Below, one piece after another: positions 1 to 9,422 of a DNA stretch of 64,000 nucleotides (positions are counted from its first letter, which is position 1; every line of letters begins with the position of its first letter). The translations under genes and the position numbers were made by a program. The notes beneath the pieces are model-generated. The model was given only the letters and a program-made list of their open reading frames with translations, was not told the origin of the DNA and made no database searches. The DNA is from Paenibacillus sp. FSL K6-1330 (GTDB lineage: Bacteria; Bacillota; Bacilli; Paenibacillales; Paenibacillaceae), in the NCBI RefSeq assembly GCF_037976825.1, contig NZ_CP150269.1, positions 827,001 to 891,000 on the forward strand. The letters are read 5' to 3'.

Positions 1-1
1 G

Positions 2-1756
2 GTGGGCACTGTGCCCAAACAAGAAAAGGTTTCAATGTCATGGCTGCTGCGGTATTTAAAACCGGTTAAAGGACGGCTGATACTGCTGATCATGATGCTG
101 CTGACGTCGACAGGTTTGCAGCTTCTGAATCCGCAGATTGTCAAACGGTTTATTGACACGGCAGCCGAAGGCGGCGTTATAGCCACGCTGATTCAACTGG
201 CGGGATTGTTTCTGGTCGTGGCTGTTTTTAATCAGCTGATTACCGTGGCTGTCAGCTATATGGGGAACGATATTTCATGGCGCGCAACGAACCGGCTTCG
301 CGGCGATCTTTTGAAGCATTGTTTACGGCTGGATATGCGATTTCATAATGTGAAAACGCCAGGCGAGATGATTGAGCGGGTTGATGGCGACGTGACGAAT
401 ATTTCGAACTTCTTCGCGATGTTCATCGTGCAGGTTATCGGAAGTTTTGTGCTGCTCGCCGGCATACTAGGATTTATGTTCACAGTCAATCTGCCGATCG
501 CGATCGTCATGACGGTGTTTACACTGCTGTCTATTTTGTTCATGGTGTTCATCCGGAATATGGGCGTCAATTCTTCGAAGAATGAACGGGAAGCCAGCGC
601 TTCGCTGTTTGGCTTAATTGAGGAACGCATCGCTGGCATTGAGGATGTACAGGCGAACGGCAATGTGCCGTATGTGATGAATCGGTTTCATCGCATGATG
701 CGCAGCGTGTTCCTGAAAGGAAGAAAAGCCTGGATGCTTCGCGTCGTCCCTTGGAATACCACGGTGATTCTGTTTGCCCTTGCAGTTACCGCTGTCCTGC
801 TACTAGGGGTTCGTTATTATTTGATCGGTGAAATTACGCTAGGGACCCTCTTCCTAATCTATCAATATACGCAGATGCTGAATGACCCGATCGAGATGCT
901 GGGTGACCAGGTGCAGGAGTTCCAAAAGGCAAAATCCGGCATGCTGCGTTCCAGAGAGCTGCTGTCCAATAAGAGCGAGATTGTAGACGGAGAACAAGAA
1001 GAGCTTCCGGAGGGAGCGCTCGGTTTGGAATTTGAGGGGGTCAACTTCAGTTATAACGAGGATAAACCGGTGCTAAAAGACATCAACTTTGAGGTCAAAC
1101 CAGGCGAACGCCTGGGTATTATCGGACGTACCGGCAGCGGAAAGTCGAGTCTCAGCCGTATTCTGCTTCGACTGTATAACATCGACAGCGGTGTGATCCG
1201 CGTTGGGGGGACCGATATCACGAAGCTGAAGCTGCCTGCGCTTTACCGCCGGGTGGGGATGGTCACGCAGGATGTACAGCTGTTTGATGGCTCGCTGCGT
1301 GACAACCTGACGTTGTTCGATAAGGGCGTGTCGGATGCATTTATTCTGGAAACGACGGAGCGTCTGGGACTTCGGCAATGGATCGATGCGCAGCCGGAAG
1401 GTCTGGATACTCATCTGACAACAGGCGGAGCATCGCTATCCGCGGGGGAAGCGCAGCTATTCGCTTTAACCCGGGTATTTTTGACGCAGCCGAGCCTGGT
1501 GATTCTGGATGAACCGTCCTCACGCCTAGACGCCGCAACGGAAATGATGCTGCAGACGGCCGTGGATCAGCTGATGAGCAGTTGTACGGGCATCATCATC
1601 GCGCACCGGCTGGCTACGCTGGAGCAGGTGGATAAAATTATGGTGCTGGGTGACGGACGAATTCTGGAATTCGGAGCACGGGAAGCACTTGCACAAGATC
1701 CGGCATCGTATTATGCCAGACTGCTGATCACAGGCAGAGAGGAGGAACTGGCATGA
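2..1756 (+). CDS. ABC exporter half-transporter, subunit A of a heterodimer
   Basis: Fused membrane and ATPase half-transporter of the multidrug/lipid exporter type. Residues about 20-310 hold hydrophobic membrane segments; the ATPase domain follows. Walker A (GRTGSGKSS) is at about 375-383, Walker B ends in D503-E504 with the catalytic Glu present, and the H-loop reads IIAHRL. The signature is LSAGE (479-483) instead of LSGGQ, so this C-loop is degenerate. The stop overlaps the start of the next gene by 4 bases (ATGA), so the two halves are translationally coupled. Length (584 aa) is normal for the family, but the frame is open to the window edge; GTG codons lie at 2 and 11 and the true start may be upstream. 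Substrate unknown. Confidence 0.93.
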   Translation: MGTVPKQEKVSMSWLLRYLKPVKGRLILLIMMLLTSTGLQLLNPQIVKRFIDTAAEGGVIATLIQLAGLFLVVAVFNQLITVAVSYMGNDISWRATNRLRGDLLKHCLRLDMRFHNVKTPGEMIERVDGDVTNISNFFAMFIVQVIGSFVLLAGILGFMFTVNLPIAIVMTVFTLLSILFMVFIRNMGVNSSKNEREASASLFGLIEERIAGIEDVQANGNVPYVMNRFHRMMRSVFLKGRKAWMLRVVPWNTTVILFALAVTAVLLLGVRYYLIGEITLGTLFLIYQYTQMLNDPIEMLGDQVQEFQKAKSGMLRSRELLSNKSEIVDGEQEELPEGALGLEFEGVNFSYNEDKPVLKDINFEVKPGERLGIIGRTGSGKSSLSRILLRLYNIDSGVIRVGGTDITKLKLPALYRRVGMVTQDVQLFDGSLRDNLTLFDKGVSDAFILETTERLGLRQWIDAQPEGLDTHLTTGGASLSAGEAQLFALTRVFLTQPSLVILDEPSSRLDAATEMMLQTAVDQLMSSCTGIIIAHRLATLEQVDKIMVLGDGRILEFGAREALAQDPASYYARLLITGREEELA

Positions 1757-3558
1757 CCATCACAGGTTTTATAGGGCGCCTATTTCGTTTCAAGCCTTCA
1801 TTATTTTTATTCAACGGTCTGTTGTGGTGCATATTTCATTCCTTGCCGCTATTGATCGGACTTGGGATGCAGTGGTTTTTTGACCGGGCTACATCGAATT
1901 CGACGGATTATGTATGGCTGGCCGTTCCTTTGATCTTTATTGCCGTAGTAAGGGTTGCGCGGGTGGGGACGTTCTTTGCGGCCTTTTATCAATGGGTAAC
2001 GTATATTTACCACATTCAGGCCATTCTGCGCACGAACATGCTAGCTGGGATCATGCGCTGGCCGGGGCGGAATTTGCCGGCTTCTCCAGGGGAGGCGATG
2101 AGTCGCTTCCGCGATGACGTGGAAGAAGTTGTGGAATACGTGGAATCCTGGGTGGATTTCTGGGGGCGCCTCGTTTTTGCCCTCGTCTCCGTAGTCATTA
2201 TGGCAAGCATTAACTGGAAGATCATGCTGGTGGCCGTGCTGCCGCTCGTAGTGGTCACACTCCTGAACAATCTGTCCGGCAACCGCGCGCGTCGTTACGG
2301 GCTAAAGAACCGGGAAGCTACGGGGCGCATTACAAGCTTTATCGCGGAAACCTTCGGTGCGGTTCAAGCCTTGAAGCTCGGGCAGGCCGAGGATCATGTT
2401 CATGAGCGCTTCATGAAGCTGAACGAAGACCGCCGGCAGGCAGCGCTGAAGGATAATCTGTTCAAACAATGGATGCGATCCTTGAATCAGCATGTGCTTA
2501 GCATCTGTACGGGACTAATTCTGCTGATGTGCGCTGCTGAAATGCAGGCCGGGCATTTTACCGTCGGGGATTTCGCTTTGTTTACGTCTTACCTGGCTAA
2601 TATCGGCTTCAGTATTTCCTTGTTCGGGTATATGGTGTTCCAGCACAAGCGGCTGAAGGTTTCCTTTGACCGGATGCGCTCGCTGTTCCGTCCTGGTGAG
2701 GAAGACCGGATTATTGAGGCACGGGAAACGTATCTGAACGAAGAGCCGCCGGAACTGCCCGTCATTCACAGAGAACCGGGGGAGAAGCTGCAGGAGCTGG
2801 AAGTCAAGAATTTATCATATCATTACCCGAATTCGGAGAATGGCATATCGGATATTAATTTCCGCTTGGAGCGCGGCAAGTTTCTGGTGGTGACAGGACG
2901 AATCGGAGCGGGGAAATCGACGCTTGTTCGGACATTGCTGGGTCTGCTGCCGAAGCAGGAAGGGACGATCCGCTGGAACGGGGAAGAGGTGGATCCAGCA
3001 ACCTTCCTTATGCCTCCTCGGGCGGCGTATACACCGCAGGTTCCTAGGCTGTTTAGTGATCCCTTGAGAGAGAACATTGTTCAAGGGAAGAAAGAGCGGA
3101 CGGAGGAAGCTCTGGAACGTGCCATCCGTCTGGCCGTCATGGAGAAGGATATCGAGAATCTGGATCAGGGACTGGAGACGTTGGTCGGTCCGAGGGGCGT
3201 TATGCTGTCGGGCGGACAAATCCAGCGGGCGGCTACGGCACGCATGCTGATTACGGGCGCGGATTTATTCATTTTTGATGATCTGTCCAGCGCGCTGGAC
3301 GTGGAGACGGAGCAGCTGGTATGGGATGGGTTGTTCAAGGAGCGGGACGTCACTTGCATCGCGGTATCGCATCGCAGGGCAGCCCTTTCGAAGGCCGATC
3401 ATATCATCGTCATGAAGGATGGCCGGATCGAAGCGGAGGGCAGCTTGTCCGAGCTGCTCGCAACGAGCGAAGAGATGCAGCTGTTATGGCAGGGCGAGCA
3501 GTCCGCTGTCGAGGCTGAAGCCGTCGTAAAGGACGGAGCTGAGGTTAGCAAGGTATAA
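1753..3558 (+). CDS. ABC exporter half-transporter, subunit B of a heterodimer
   Basis: Second half of the exporter, 601 aa, overlapping the first gene by 4 bases. An N-terminal membrane domain (about residues 15-320) precedes an ATPase domain with Walker [10 protein letters not shown] (382-390), an intact LSGGQ signature (485-489) and Walker B ending in D509-D510, where Asp replaces the catalytic Glu. This complements the degenerate signature of subunit A: the composite site built from this Walker B and the partner's LSAGE should be hydrolysis-poor, the other site canonical. That is the arrangement of BmrCD/TM287-288-type heterodimers (family knowledge). A short hydrophilic tail follows the ATPase domain. 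Substrate cannot be told from sequence. Confidence 0.93.
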   Translation: MTITGFIGRLFRFKPSLFLFNGLLWCIFHSLPLLIGLGMQWFFDRATSNSTDYVWLAVPLIFIAVVRVARVGTFFAAFYQWVTYIYHIQAILRTNMLAGIMRWPGRNLPASPGEAMSRFRDDVEEVVEYVESWVDFWGRLVFALVSVVIMASINWKIMLVAVLPLVVVTLLNNLSGNRARRYGLKNREATGRITSFIAETFGAVQALKLGQAEDHVHERFMKLNEDRRQAALKDNLFKQWMRSLNQHVLSICTGLILLMCAAEMQAGHFTVGDFALFTSYLANIGFSISLFGYMVFQHKRLKVSFDRMRSLFRPGEEDRIIEARETYLNEEPPELPVIHREPGEKLQELEVKNLSYHYPNSENGISDINFRLERGKFLVVTGRIGAGKSTLVRTLLGLLPKQEGTIRWNGEEVDPATFLMPPRAAYTPQVPRLFSDPLRENIVQGKKERTEEALERAIRLAVMEKDIENLDQGLETLVGPRGVMLSGGQIQRAATARMLITGADLFIFDDLSSALDVETEQLVWDGLFKERDVTCIAVSHRRAALSKADHIIVMKDGRIEAEGSLSELLATSEEMQLLWQGEQSAVEAEAVVKDGAEVSKV

Positions 3559-3606
3559 CATCAAGTTTGGTTTGGAATTGGGGATGTTAGAACAGATTTC
3601 GAGCAA

Positions 3607-3642
3607 GGCAGTTTCCGTTGGTATGGAAGCTGCCTTTTTTTT
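3607..3642 (+). terminator. Rho-independent terminator after the ABC pair
   Basis: A 10-bp stem (one G-T pair) at 3607-3616 and 3625-3634 with an 8-base loop is followed by eight T. It ends the ABC exporter operon. A TATAAT at 3644-3649 directly after it may belong to the next gene. Confidence 0.85.
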
Positions 3643-3701
3643 GTATAATATACATGGAAAATAATGGGTCAATCATTCTGATGTATCAGGGGGAGTTCTA
3701 T

Positions 3702-4259
3702 ATGAAGAATCGCAAATTCTTGGTAACCTTCGGTTATAACCTGGACCATAGCAATATCGATTACCTGGTGTCAGATCGCCTGTCCCGCCATAAGGGCTGG
3801 ATTCAGAAGGATTACTTCCATCCGGTGCTGCACAAAGGGGCTGCGTGTATTCTAAACTACCAGATCATCGACACGAATGTTGCCAGAGTCTCGCAGCGGT
3901 ATTACTTGGATGATTACCACGTCACGGAAGCCCAGCTGCAAGGCTTTCTTTACTCGTTAAACAAGCTGAAGGGCACGCATGTGTTATGCAATCCCACGAA
4001 GCAGGGACATCACTGGACCGTCATCGACGAAGTCGAGTACAGCTGTTATGCTTATCAGACATTGGATGGAAGGGATCTCCGTTTTATAGAATACGATAAC
4101 GATGCCAGGGCGGATGCGAACATGAAGAAGGGGATACCCCAGATTCCCGAGCATCAGCATTACCTAACCTTTCCCTCAGACTGCAGTCAAGAAGAGAAGG
4201 ATCGGCGGTTGACCGATTGGTTCAAAGGGATAATAGAAGCGGGCAGGCAGGAGCCTTAA
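3702..4259 (+). CDS. Conserved hypothetical protein, 185 aa
   Basis: No family recognised. The frame extends further upstream, but the start is set at ATG 3702 because GGGGGAG lies just before it and upstream codons fall in the terminator/promoter region. The product is soluble and rich in Tyr, His and Asp, with no signal peptide or membrane segment. It begins with a basic MKNRKF stretch, has a central part with several His and Cys, and ends in a charged helix-like tail. It stands alone between a terminator and the holin-like gene. Confidence 0.7.
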   Translation: MKNRKFLVTFGYNLDHSNIDYLVSDRLSRHKGWIQKDYFHPVLHKGAACILNYQIIDTNVARVSQRYYLDDYHVTEAQLQGFLYSLNKLKGTHVLCNPTKQGHHWTVIDEVEYSCYAYQTLDGRDLRFIEYDNDARADANMKKGIPQIPEHQHYLTFPSDCSQEEKDRRLTDWFKGIIEAGRQEP

Positions 4260-4471
4260 GAACCGCGCCATTCATATTGGATAGTCACTGCGTATTTCCT
4301 CCACCCGGGAATAACGTAAATTTTTGCTGCGTCTGCTCATCGTCAAACCTATCGAAAATTCCATTTCGCAGATTCTATTATTTTACTTACGAGAATAAGG
4401 ATATAAATACAAGCCAATCGATAGGCTCGAGGAATAGGATGTAGAAGATGAATGGAAAGGGTGGGTTTACC

Positions 4472-4747
4472 ATGGAATGGAGCGTCATTTTTCAATTGAT
4501 CGACCCGCGGCTCTTCATGGTCGTTGCTGCCTGTTGGGTAATCGGATATGTGCTGAAGCAAACCCCCAAGGTTCCGAATTGGAGCATTGTATATCTGGTT
4601 ATAGTCGTATCGATTCTGTTCACGACCGGCTTGATCGGCTGGAGCGTGGAAAATATCATTCAAGGCATACTCGCAGGGGCGTTTGCGGTATTCGGGCATC
4701 AGGCCGTTAAACAAACAGCAGAGGCGATTGCGACTAGAAAGAAGTAA
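4472..4747 (+). CDS. Small holin-like membrane protein
   Basis: 91-aa protein with two or three predicted membrane segments (about residues 10-27, 36-55 and 58-75) and a short basic tail ending in TRKK. The pattern resembles phage holins of the Hol44/superfamily V type, but no endolysin or other phage gene is nearby, so it is an orphan and may have another role. ATG 4472 was preferred over ATG 4448 because GAAAGGGTGGG sits at the right distance before it. Confidence 0.6.
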   Translation: MEWSVIFQLIDPRLFMVVAACWVIGYVLKQTPKVPNWSIVYLVIVVSILFTTGLIGWSVENIIQGILAGAFAVFGHQAVKQTAEAIATRKK

Positions 4748-4860
4748 GAACGGCTGAATGACCCAGGGTGGTTTTTGCCTAAACCGAACTTTACCTGGCA
4801 GTCTGCCGCTTGAGCCTGTTATTCTTAGGTTCAAGAGATGATGTAAGGGAGCGTGAAGAT

Positions 4861-5379
4861 TTGCAGAGGAAAACGTTGACGGTTGAGGCATTGCCTGGGT
4901 TTGAGCCGGAGATTGGCCGGTGGATATGGGGACTTGAAGATGTGCGGCGAACGATATTGAGACGGCTGGAAGGGATTCGGCATGAGTTTTTGAACCATAA
5001 GGTGGACGGTCGGCAGTCGATCGGTTCACTGTTGTATCATATCGCTTACATTGAAGCGGACTGGCTGTACGCCGAGGTGCTTGAATCCGCTTGGGACCCG
5101 AAAATTAAGACATGCTTTCCCTGGGATCACCGTACCGAGGATAACAGTCTTTCTGAAGTGCCGGATCAGTCATTGGAGGAACACCTTCACCGCATGCAGA
5201 GAGTACGTCATGAATTGCTTGCCCATTTCAAAGGCATGGACCTCTCGGACTGGAGGCGAGTCAGACAACTGGAACCGTACGATGTGACGCCCGAATGGGT
5301 CATCTATCATCTGATTGAGCATGAATCCCATCATCGTGGACAGATATTTCAGCTGTTAAGAGAGTTGGAACACGCATAA
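4861..5379 (+). CDS. DinB/YfiT-like four-helix metal-dependent protein
   Basis: 172-aa protein of the DinB/YfiT superfamily: four-helix proteins that bind a divalent metal by three His and often act as thiol-dependent transferases. The pattern is visible: an N-terminal helix, LYHIAYIEADW with the first His, and a C-terminal VIYHLIEHESHHRGQI helix with the His cluster. TTG 4861 is favoured because AAGGGAG lies 9 bases upstream; an in-frame TTG at 4810 has no such site. Substrate unknown. No obvious operon partner. Confidence 0.8.
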   Translation: MQRKTLTVEALPGFEPEIGRWIWGLEDVRRTILRRLEGIRHEFLNHKVDGRQSIGSLLYHIAYIEADWLYAEVLESAWDPKIKTCFPWDHRTEDNSLSEVPDQSLEEHLHRMQRVRHELLAHFKGMDLSDWRRVRQLEPYDVTPEWVIYHLIEHESHHRGQIFQLLRELEHA

Positions 5380-5473
5380 GGATCGATTGTCCACTCAAGT
5401 GAAAGTGGGGCCTTCGCGGCTAAAGCCGGAGCCTTTTGAGACTGCTGCTATACATGTTAAAATTGCCCAGGGC

Positions 5474-5497
5474 AGGGAGCTTTCCTTGCTCTTTTTT
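5474..5497 (+). terminator. Weak terminator-like hairpin
   Basis: A 7-bp stem with wobble pairs at 5474-5480 and 5486-5492, followed by six T, downstream of the DinB-like gene. Confidence 0.45.
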
Positions 5498-5569
5498 GTA
5501 TATCCTGCAACGATTCAGCATGTCAAAACGTAATAAGCAGATAAAGAGCACGGTATCGGAGGAGATAGG

Positions 5570-5725
5570 ATGAATAATGAATTTTACGTGGGATGGGGAA
5601 CGCTGGCGTTAATTAATGCCGGATTGGCTCAAGGAAAAAACAGAACGGGATTAAACTGGTTTCTGCTATCCCTGTTGTTAGGCCCGCTCGCAACCCTGTT
5701 TCTTGTTCTGTCAGCTAAAAGATGA
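5570..5725 (+). CDS. 51-aa single-pass membrane peptide
   Basis: A short gene with a strong ribosome site (GGAGGAG at 5559-5565) and an ATG start. The product has an N-terminal polar part (MNNEFYVGWG), a QGKNRTG turn and one clear membrane helix (about residues 30-47, Leu/Phe-rich, with a G-P in the middle), ending in SAKR. It resembles the many uncharacterised single-pass peptides of Bacillales. It is followed at once by a two-way terminator, which supports its being a real transcription unit. Function unknown. Confidence 0.7.
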   Translation: MNNEFYVGWGTLALINAGLAQGKNRTGLNWFLLSLLLGPLATLFLVLSAKR

Positions 5726-5741
5726 TTTGAGTAATAAAAGA

Positions 5742-5769
5742 GCCGCCTCCCGGCAAGGGAAGCGGCCTT
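5742..5769. terminator. Bidirectional terminator between convergent genes
   Basis: A 10-bp stem with one C-A mismatch (5742-5751 and 5757-5766). A-rich sequence lies on one side and TTT on the other, between the 51-aa peptide gene (+) and the 76-aa gene (-). Confidence 0.75.
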
Positions 5770-5776
5770 TATCGTA

Positions 5777-6007
5777 TTACATCCGTTGAAACATAGCGGT
5801 GTCACGGCTGTAGTGTGTCAGATAACCTGTCTCTTCGTTGCGGATGCGGACGACATCCGGTGTATAGCATTCAATGTAACCTCGCTCGATCTCCACGTAT
5901 ACGCTAGCGGGATCCTCTTCCCATACGGAAACAACCGTTTCCGACAGTGCGGCCGCGAAAAAATGGATGTCTTGCGATAGGTACCGACTATTGCGGTCTG
6001 TATTCAT
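5777..6007 (-). CDS. Hypothetical protein, 76 aa, coupled to the HAD nucleotidase gene
   Basis: Small soluble protein of unknown family. Its ATG directly follows the stop codon of the upstream nucleotidase gene, so translation is probably coupled. The middle is rich in acidic residues and beta-prone stretches (VYVEIERGYIECY). No motif recognised. Confidence 0.7.
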   Translation of the reverse strand: MNTDRNSRYLSQDIHFFAAALSETVVSVWEEDPASVYVEIERGYIECYTPDVVRIRNEETGYLTHYSRDTAMFQRM

Positions 6008-6583
6008 TTATTTCATATCCCCTTGATGGTTAGAATCAGATAAAATACGGTCAACTAACTTGTTCATTCCCTTCCAGGAATCCTTCAGAATAAATTCATG
6101 CTGAATATGCGCGTTCCACGGACGCGGAATCAGAATGGTTTGCTTTCCGGCTTTTCTGGCGGCAATCGCATTATGGGGACCATCGTCAATCAGAAGATCG
6201 AATTCCACCAAATCCTTGCGCTTGGCCACGAAAAAATTCTCGAACGGAATAAAAGGCATATGTCGCTGCAGCCATCTCCACTTCTCGGGCACCGAGGAGG
6301 GACGGGCTGCGGTAACAACAATAACGTCATAATCATGCGTCATTCTGTGGACTTCGTCAATCGTATATTCATCAAATATTTCAAGTTCTTCATATAAGCC
6401 CGGCTTTCCGAAGAAAAACTCTTCTGAGCAGTCAGGATGCCAGATTTGGTGCAGATTATAATCGGTAATCTGATCCAGCGTCAGCTGAGGATCTTTGTAC
6501 TGCAGATTGTGATAGTGAATGGCCTTGGGTATGAGATGGCAGATGGTATCATCCATATCGATGGCGACTATTTTTTTGCTCAT
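6008..6583 (-). CDS. HAD-family 5'(3')-deoxyribonucleotidase-like protein
   Basis: 191-aa HAD hydrolase resembling the NT5C-type 5' nucleotidases that dephosphorylate (deoxy)nucleoside monophosphates. Motif I is DMDDT at residues 9-13 (nucleophile D9, acid/base D11), motif II lies in VIVVTAA, a Lys-containing segment AKRKD serves as motif III, and motif IV is LLIDDGPHN. No signal peptide; cytoplasmic. It heads a two-gene unit with the 76-aa gene. Exact substrate not proven. Confidence 0.85.
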   Translation of the reverse strand: MSKKIVAIDMDDTICHLIPKAIHYHNLQYKDPQLTLDQITDYNLHQIWHPDCSEEFFFGKPGLYEELEIFDEYTIDEVHRMTHDYDVIVVTAARPSSVPEKWRWLQRHMPFIPFENFFVAKRKDLVEFDLLIDDGPHNAIAARKAGKQTILIPRPWNAHIQHEFILKDSWKGMNKLVDRILSDSNHQGDMK

Positions 6584-6804
6584 ATCGTCATTACTCTCCT
6601 GTAAACATGAATTCTAAGAAACGATGATGTTCCGTAATTGTAAGGGACAGGATGCTTATTGGCAAACCGGAATCAAAAATGGGAGGGTGTAACATTTTAT
6701 CTCCCCAAACTCTTATAAACTAAGTATAGCATTAATACGGTCAACAACCTTCCTGATATTTACCGGTTGCGGGAATAACTTAATAATAGAGACCTTCACC
6801 CATT

Positions 6805-6838
6805 ATGACAGTACATGTCATGATTGCCCTTTTATAAT
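6805..6838 (+). promoter_or_regulatory. Putative operator dyad and -10 box before the UvrA-like gene
   Basis: A perfect inverted repeat ATGACA-N5-TGTCAT (6805-6821) lies 11 bases upstream of a TATAAT (6833-6838). It would cover the -35 region of the promoter for the gene at 6872. A dimeric repressor or a MerR-type activator would bind such a site; no adjacent regulator gene is present. Confidence 0.5.
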
Positions 6839-6871
6839 AGGAACACTACAGGGTATAAGGGAGGAGCGGCC

Positions 6872-9124
6872 ATGGCGCAAGAATATATCAACATACGTGG
6901 AGCCAGGGAGAATAATCTGAAGAATGTTTCACTGCAAATTCCAAAACGAAAGATCACGGTCTTTACCGGCGTATCGGGCTCGGGCAAATCGTCCATCGTG
7001 TTCGATACCATCAGTTCAGAAGCTCAGCGATTGCTGAATGAGACGTTTACCGCTTTTGTTCGAAACCGACTTCCACGGCATAGCCAGCCGGACGTCGATT
7101 CTATCGAGAACTTGTCGACGGCCATCGTCATCGACCAGAAGCGTTTGGGGGGGAATTCACGGTCCACGCTAGGCACGATCACGGATCTGTACGCCATACT
7201 CCGTCTGTTGTTTTCCAGGGTGGGACAGCCATTTGTGGGATACTCCAACGTCTTTTCTTTTAACGATCCGCAAGGCATGTGTCCGGAATGTCAGGGAATC
7301 GGCAGGAAGGTTGAGCTGGATCTAAATAAACTGCTGGATACGAGCAAATCTTTGAATGAGGGAGCAGTCCGATTTCCTATTTTCTCAGTGGATAGCTGGT
7401 ATATGAAAAATTACACCATGTCCGGTTTCTTTGATAACGATAAGAAGCTGGCCGACTATTCGGAAGCGGAATGGGATCTCTTCCTATACGGCAAGGAGGG
7501 AAAGGTGACGTTTCCGTCCAAGGGTGGACCGGTACAGTCTGACTTCGAAGGTCTCGTGTTGAAGTTCAACCGGCTGTACATCCAGAGAGACAGCAGTGAA
7601 TTGTCCGAACGCACCTTAAATCACGTCAAAAATTTTATTACGCATGGCACATGCCCGTTATGCGAGGGGACACGGCTCAGTCAAGCGGCATTAAGCTGCA
7701 GAATCAACGGGTATAATATCGCCGAGTGTGCGGCCATGGAGATTGGGGAGTTAAGAGAGGTCATCCTGAATATCAAGGAGCCTGTGGCTGCCAGTATGGT
7801 GGCCAGTTTGGCCGAGCGGCTGCAGCACTTGATGGATATGGGGCTGGATTACTTAACGCTGAATCGGGAGACGACCACGCTCTCCGGAGGTGAATCGCAG
7901 CGGGTGAAGATGGTTAGGCATCTGGGCAGCAGTCTGACGGACATGATGTATGTTTTTGATGAGCCGAGCGTTGGTTTGCATCCCCGGGATGTTCACCGCC
8001 TGAACGACATGCTCAGGAAGCTTCGTGACAAGGGCAACACGGTGCTGGTCGTGGAGCATGACCGCGACGTGATTGAAATTGCCGACCATGTGGTGGATGT
8101 GGGACCGAATGCAGGTACCCGGGGAGGGGAAGTTGTCTTCGAGGGTACGGTTGAGCAGCTGTGCAGCCAAGACTCTACGTTAACCGGGCAGTATATGAAA
8201 CGCTGCATGCCGATGAAAGAACAGTTCCGGGTACCGACAGGACAAATGCGGATTACCAATGCCAGTCATCATAACCTGAAAAATGTAACGGTGGATATCC
8301 CGGAAGGCGTGTTAACCGTGGTCACGGGCGTAGCGGGGTCAGGCAAGAGCTCGCTGATTCATCATGCCTTCCTGTCCCAGCATCCCGAGGCTGTCGTCAT
8401 CGACCAGTCCGCCGTCAGCACCTCGATTCGTTCCAATCCTGCTACCTATACGGGGATCATGGATGACATCCGGAGCATGTTTGCCAAAGCTAACGATCAG
8501 AGTCCATCCCTGTTCAGCTTCAATTCCAAAGGAGCCTGTCCCGACTGCCACGGTCTCGGGTTCATCTATACGGACCTGGCGTTTATGGAAGGCATCAAGT
8601 CTCCGTGCGACACCTGTGATGGCAGACGCTTTAAGGATGATGTGCTGCAGTATAAACTCCATGGAAAAATGATTACCGACGTACTGGATATGACGGTGCT
8701 GCAGGCACTCGATTTTTTCGAGAAAAAAGAAATCAGACGGCGGCTGGAGGCCCTGCACGATGTCGGCTTGCACTATCTAACGCTCGGACAGCCGCTAAGC
8801 ACCCTGTCAGGGGGCGAAAGCCAGCGCATCAAGCTGGCCAGCGAGCTGCACAGACAGGGAAAGATCTACGTGATGGACGAGCCGACAACGGGGCTGCATA
8901 TGTCAGATGTCGGGCATTTGCTGGACATGATGAATCGGCTCGTCGATAACGGCAGCTCGGTGATCGTGATCGAGCACAATCTGGATGTAATCCGTCAAGC
9001 GGATTGGATCATCGATCTTGGACCCGAGGGCGGCAGCAGGGGAGGCAGGGTCATGTTCGAAGGAACGCCTGCTGAACTGATCATGGCGGAACAATCGCTG
9101 ACTGCAAAGTATGTACGGGGTTAG
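6872..9124 (+). CDS. Short UvrA-like double-ABC protein (drug-resistance/UvrA2 class)
   Basis: 750-aa cytoplasmic protein with two UvrA-type ATPase domains. Walker A motifs are at about 33-40 (GVSGSGKS) and 486-493 (GVAGSGKS); both signatures read LSGGESQR; both Walker B regions contain DEP. Zinc-finger cysteine pairs CPEC, CPLC, CPDC and CDTC are present. At 750 aa it is some 200 residues shorter than housekeeping UvrA, and the stretch after the first Walker A is too short for a full UvrB-binding domain. It therefore belongs with UvrA2/DrrC-like paralogues linked to tolerance of DNA-binding compounds rather than with UvrABC repair. ATG 6872 follows GGGAGGAG; a possible operator lies upstream. 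Confidence 0.9.
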   Translation: MAQEYINIRGARENNLKNVSLQIPKRKITVFTGVSGSGKSSIVFDTISSEAQRLLNETFTAFVRNRLPRHSQPDVDSIENLSTAIVIDQKRLGGNSRSTLGTITDLYAILRLLFSRVGQPFVGYSNVFSFNDPQGMCPECQGIGRKVELDLNKLLDTSKSLNEGAVRFPIFSVDSWYMKNYTMSGFFDNDKKLADYSEAEWDLFLYGKEGKVTFPSKGGPVQSDFEGLVLKFNRLYIQRDSSELSERTLNHVKNFITHGTCPLCEGTRLSQAALSCRINGYNIAECAAMEIGELREVILNIKEPVAASMVASLAERLQHLMDMGLDYLTLNRETTTLSGGESQRVKMVRHLGSSLTDMMYVFDEPSVGLHPRDVHRLNDMLRKLRDKGNTVLVVEHDRDVIEIADHVVDVGPNAGTRGGEVVFEGTVEQLCSQDSTLTGQYMKRCMPMKEQFRVPTGQMRITNASHHNLKNVTVDIPEGVLTVVTGVAGSGKSSLIHHAFLSQHPEAVVIDQSAVSTSIRSNPATYTGIMDDIRSMFAKANDQSPSLFSFNSKGACPDCHGLGFIYTDLAFMEGIKSPCDTCDGRRFKDDVLQYKLHGKMITDVLDMTVLQALDFFEKKEIRRRLEALHDVGLHYLTLGQPLSTLSGGESQRIKLASELHRQGKIYVMDEPTTGLHMSDVGHLLDMMNRLVDNGSSVIVIEHNLDVIRQADWIIDLGPEGGSRGGRVMFEGTPAELIMAEQSLTAKYVRG

Positions 9125-9249
9125 CGGGAGATCAAAGAAGTGGAGTGAATGGCGGGTACTTACCGGAGTCTGACCAAACCCATGCAGTATGTTACATGGA
9201 GCAGGCACGAATTCATTTCCGTAGTTGTTTCATAGTGGACTTTATAGTG

Positions 9250-9277
9250 GCCGTGCCGCATATCCCCGCGGCACGGC
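9250..9277 (+). terminator. GC-rich hairpin after the UvrA-like gene
   Basis: A perfect 10-bp stem (9250-9259/9268-9277) with an 8-base loop. The T tract behind it is poor, so termination is probable but not certain. The rest of the gap to 9422 shows only a possible promoter and the GGGGG ribosome site. Confidence 0.5.
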
Positions 9278-9422
9278 TATTCTATGGTTGTTAGGCTTAT
9301 ATGATCGCTTAAACGGCAATACTGTATGCTGCGACAGACTAAGTTGGTTAATGAAGTACGTGTAATGACTCGGTCTGCATTCCTAATAAGCAGCATCTTT
9401 ATTGTAAACGGGGGATACGACA

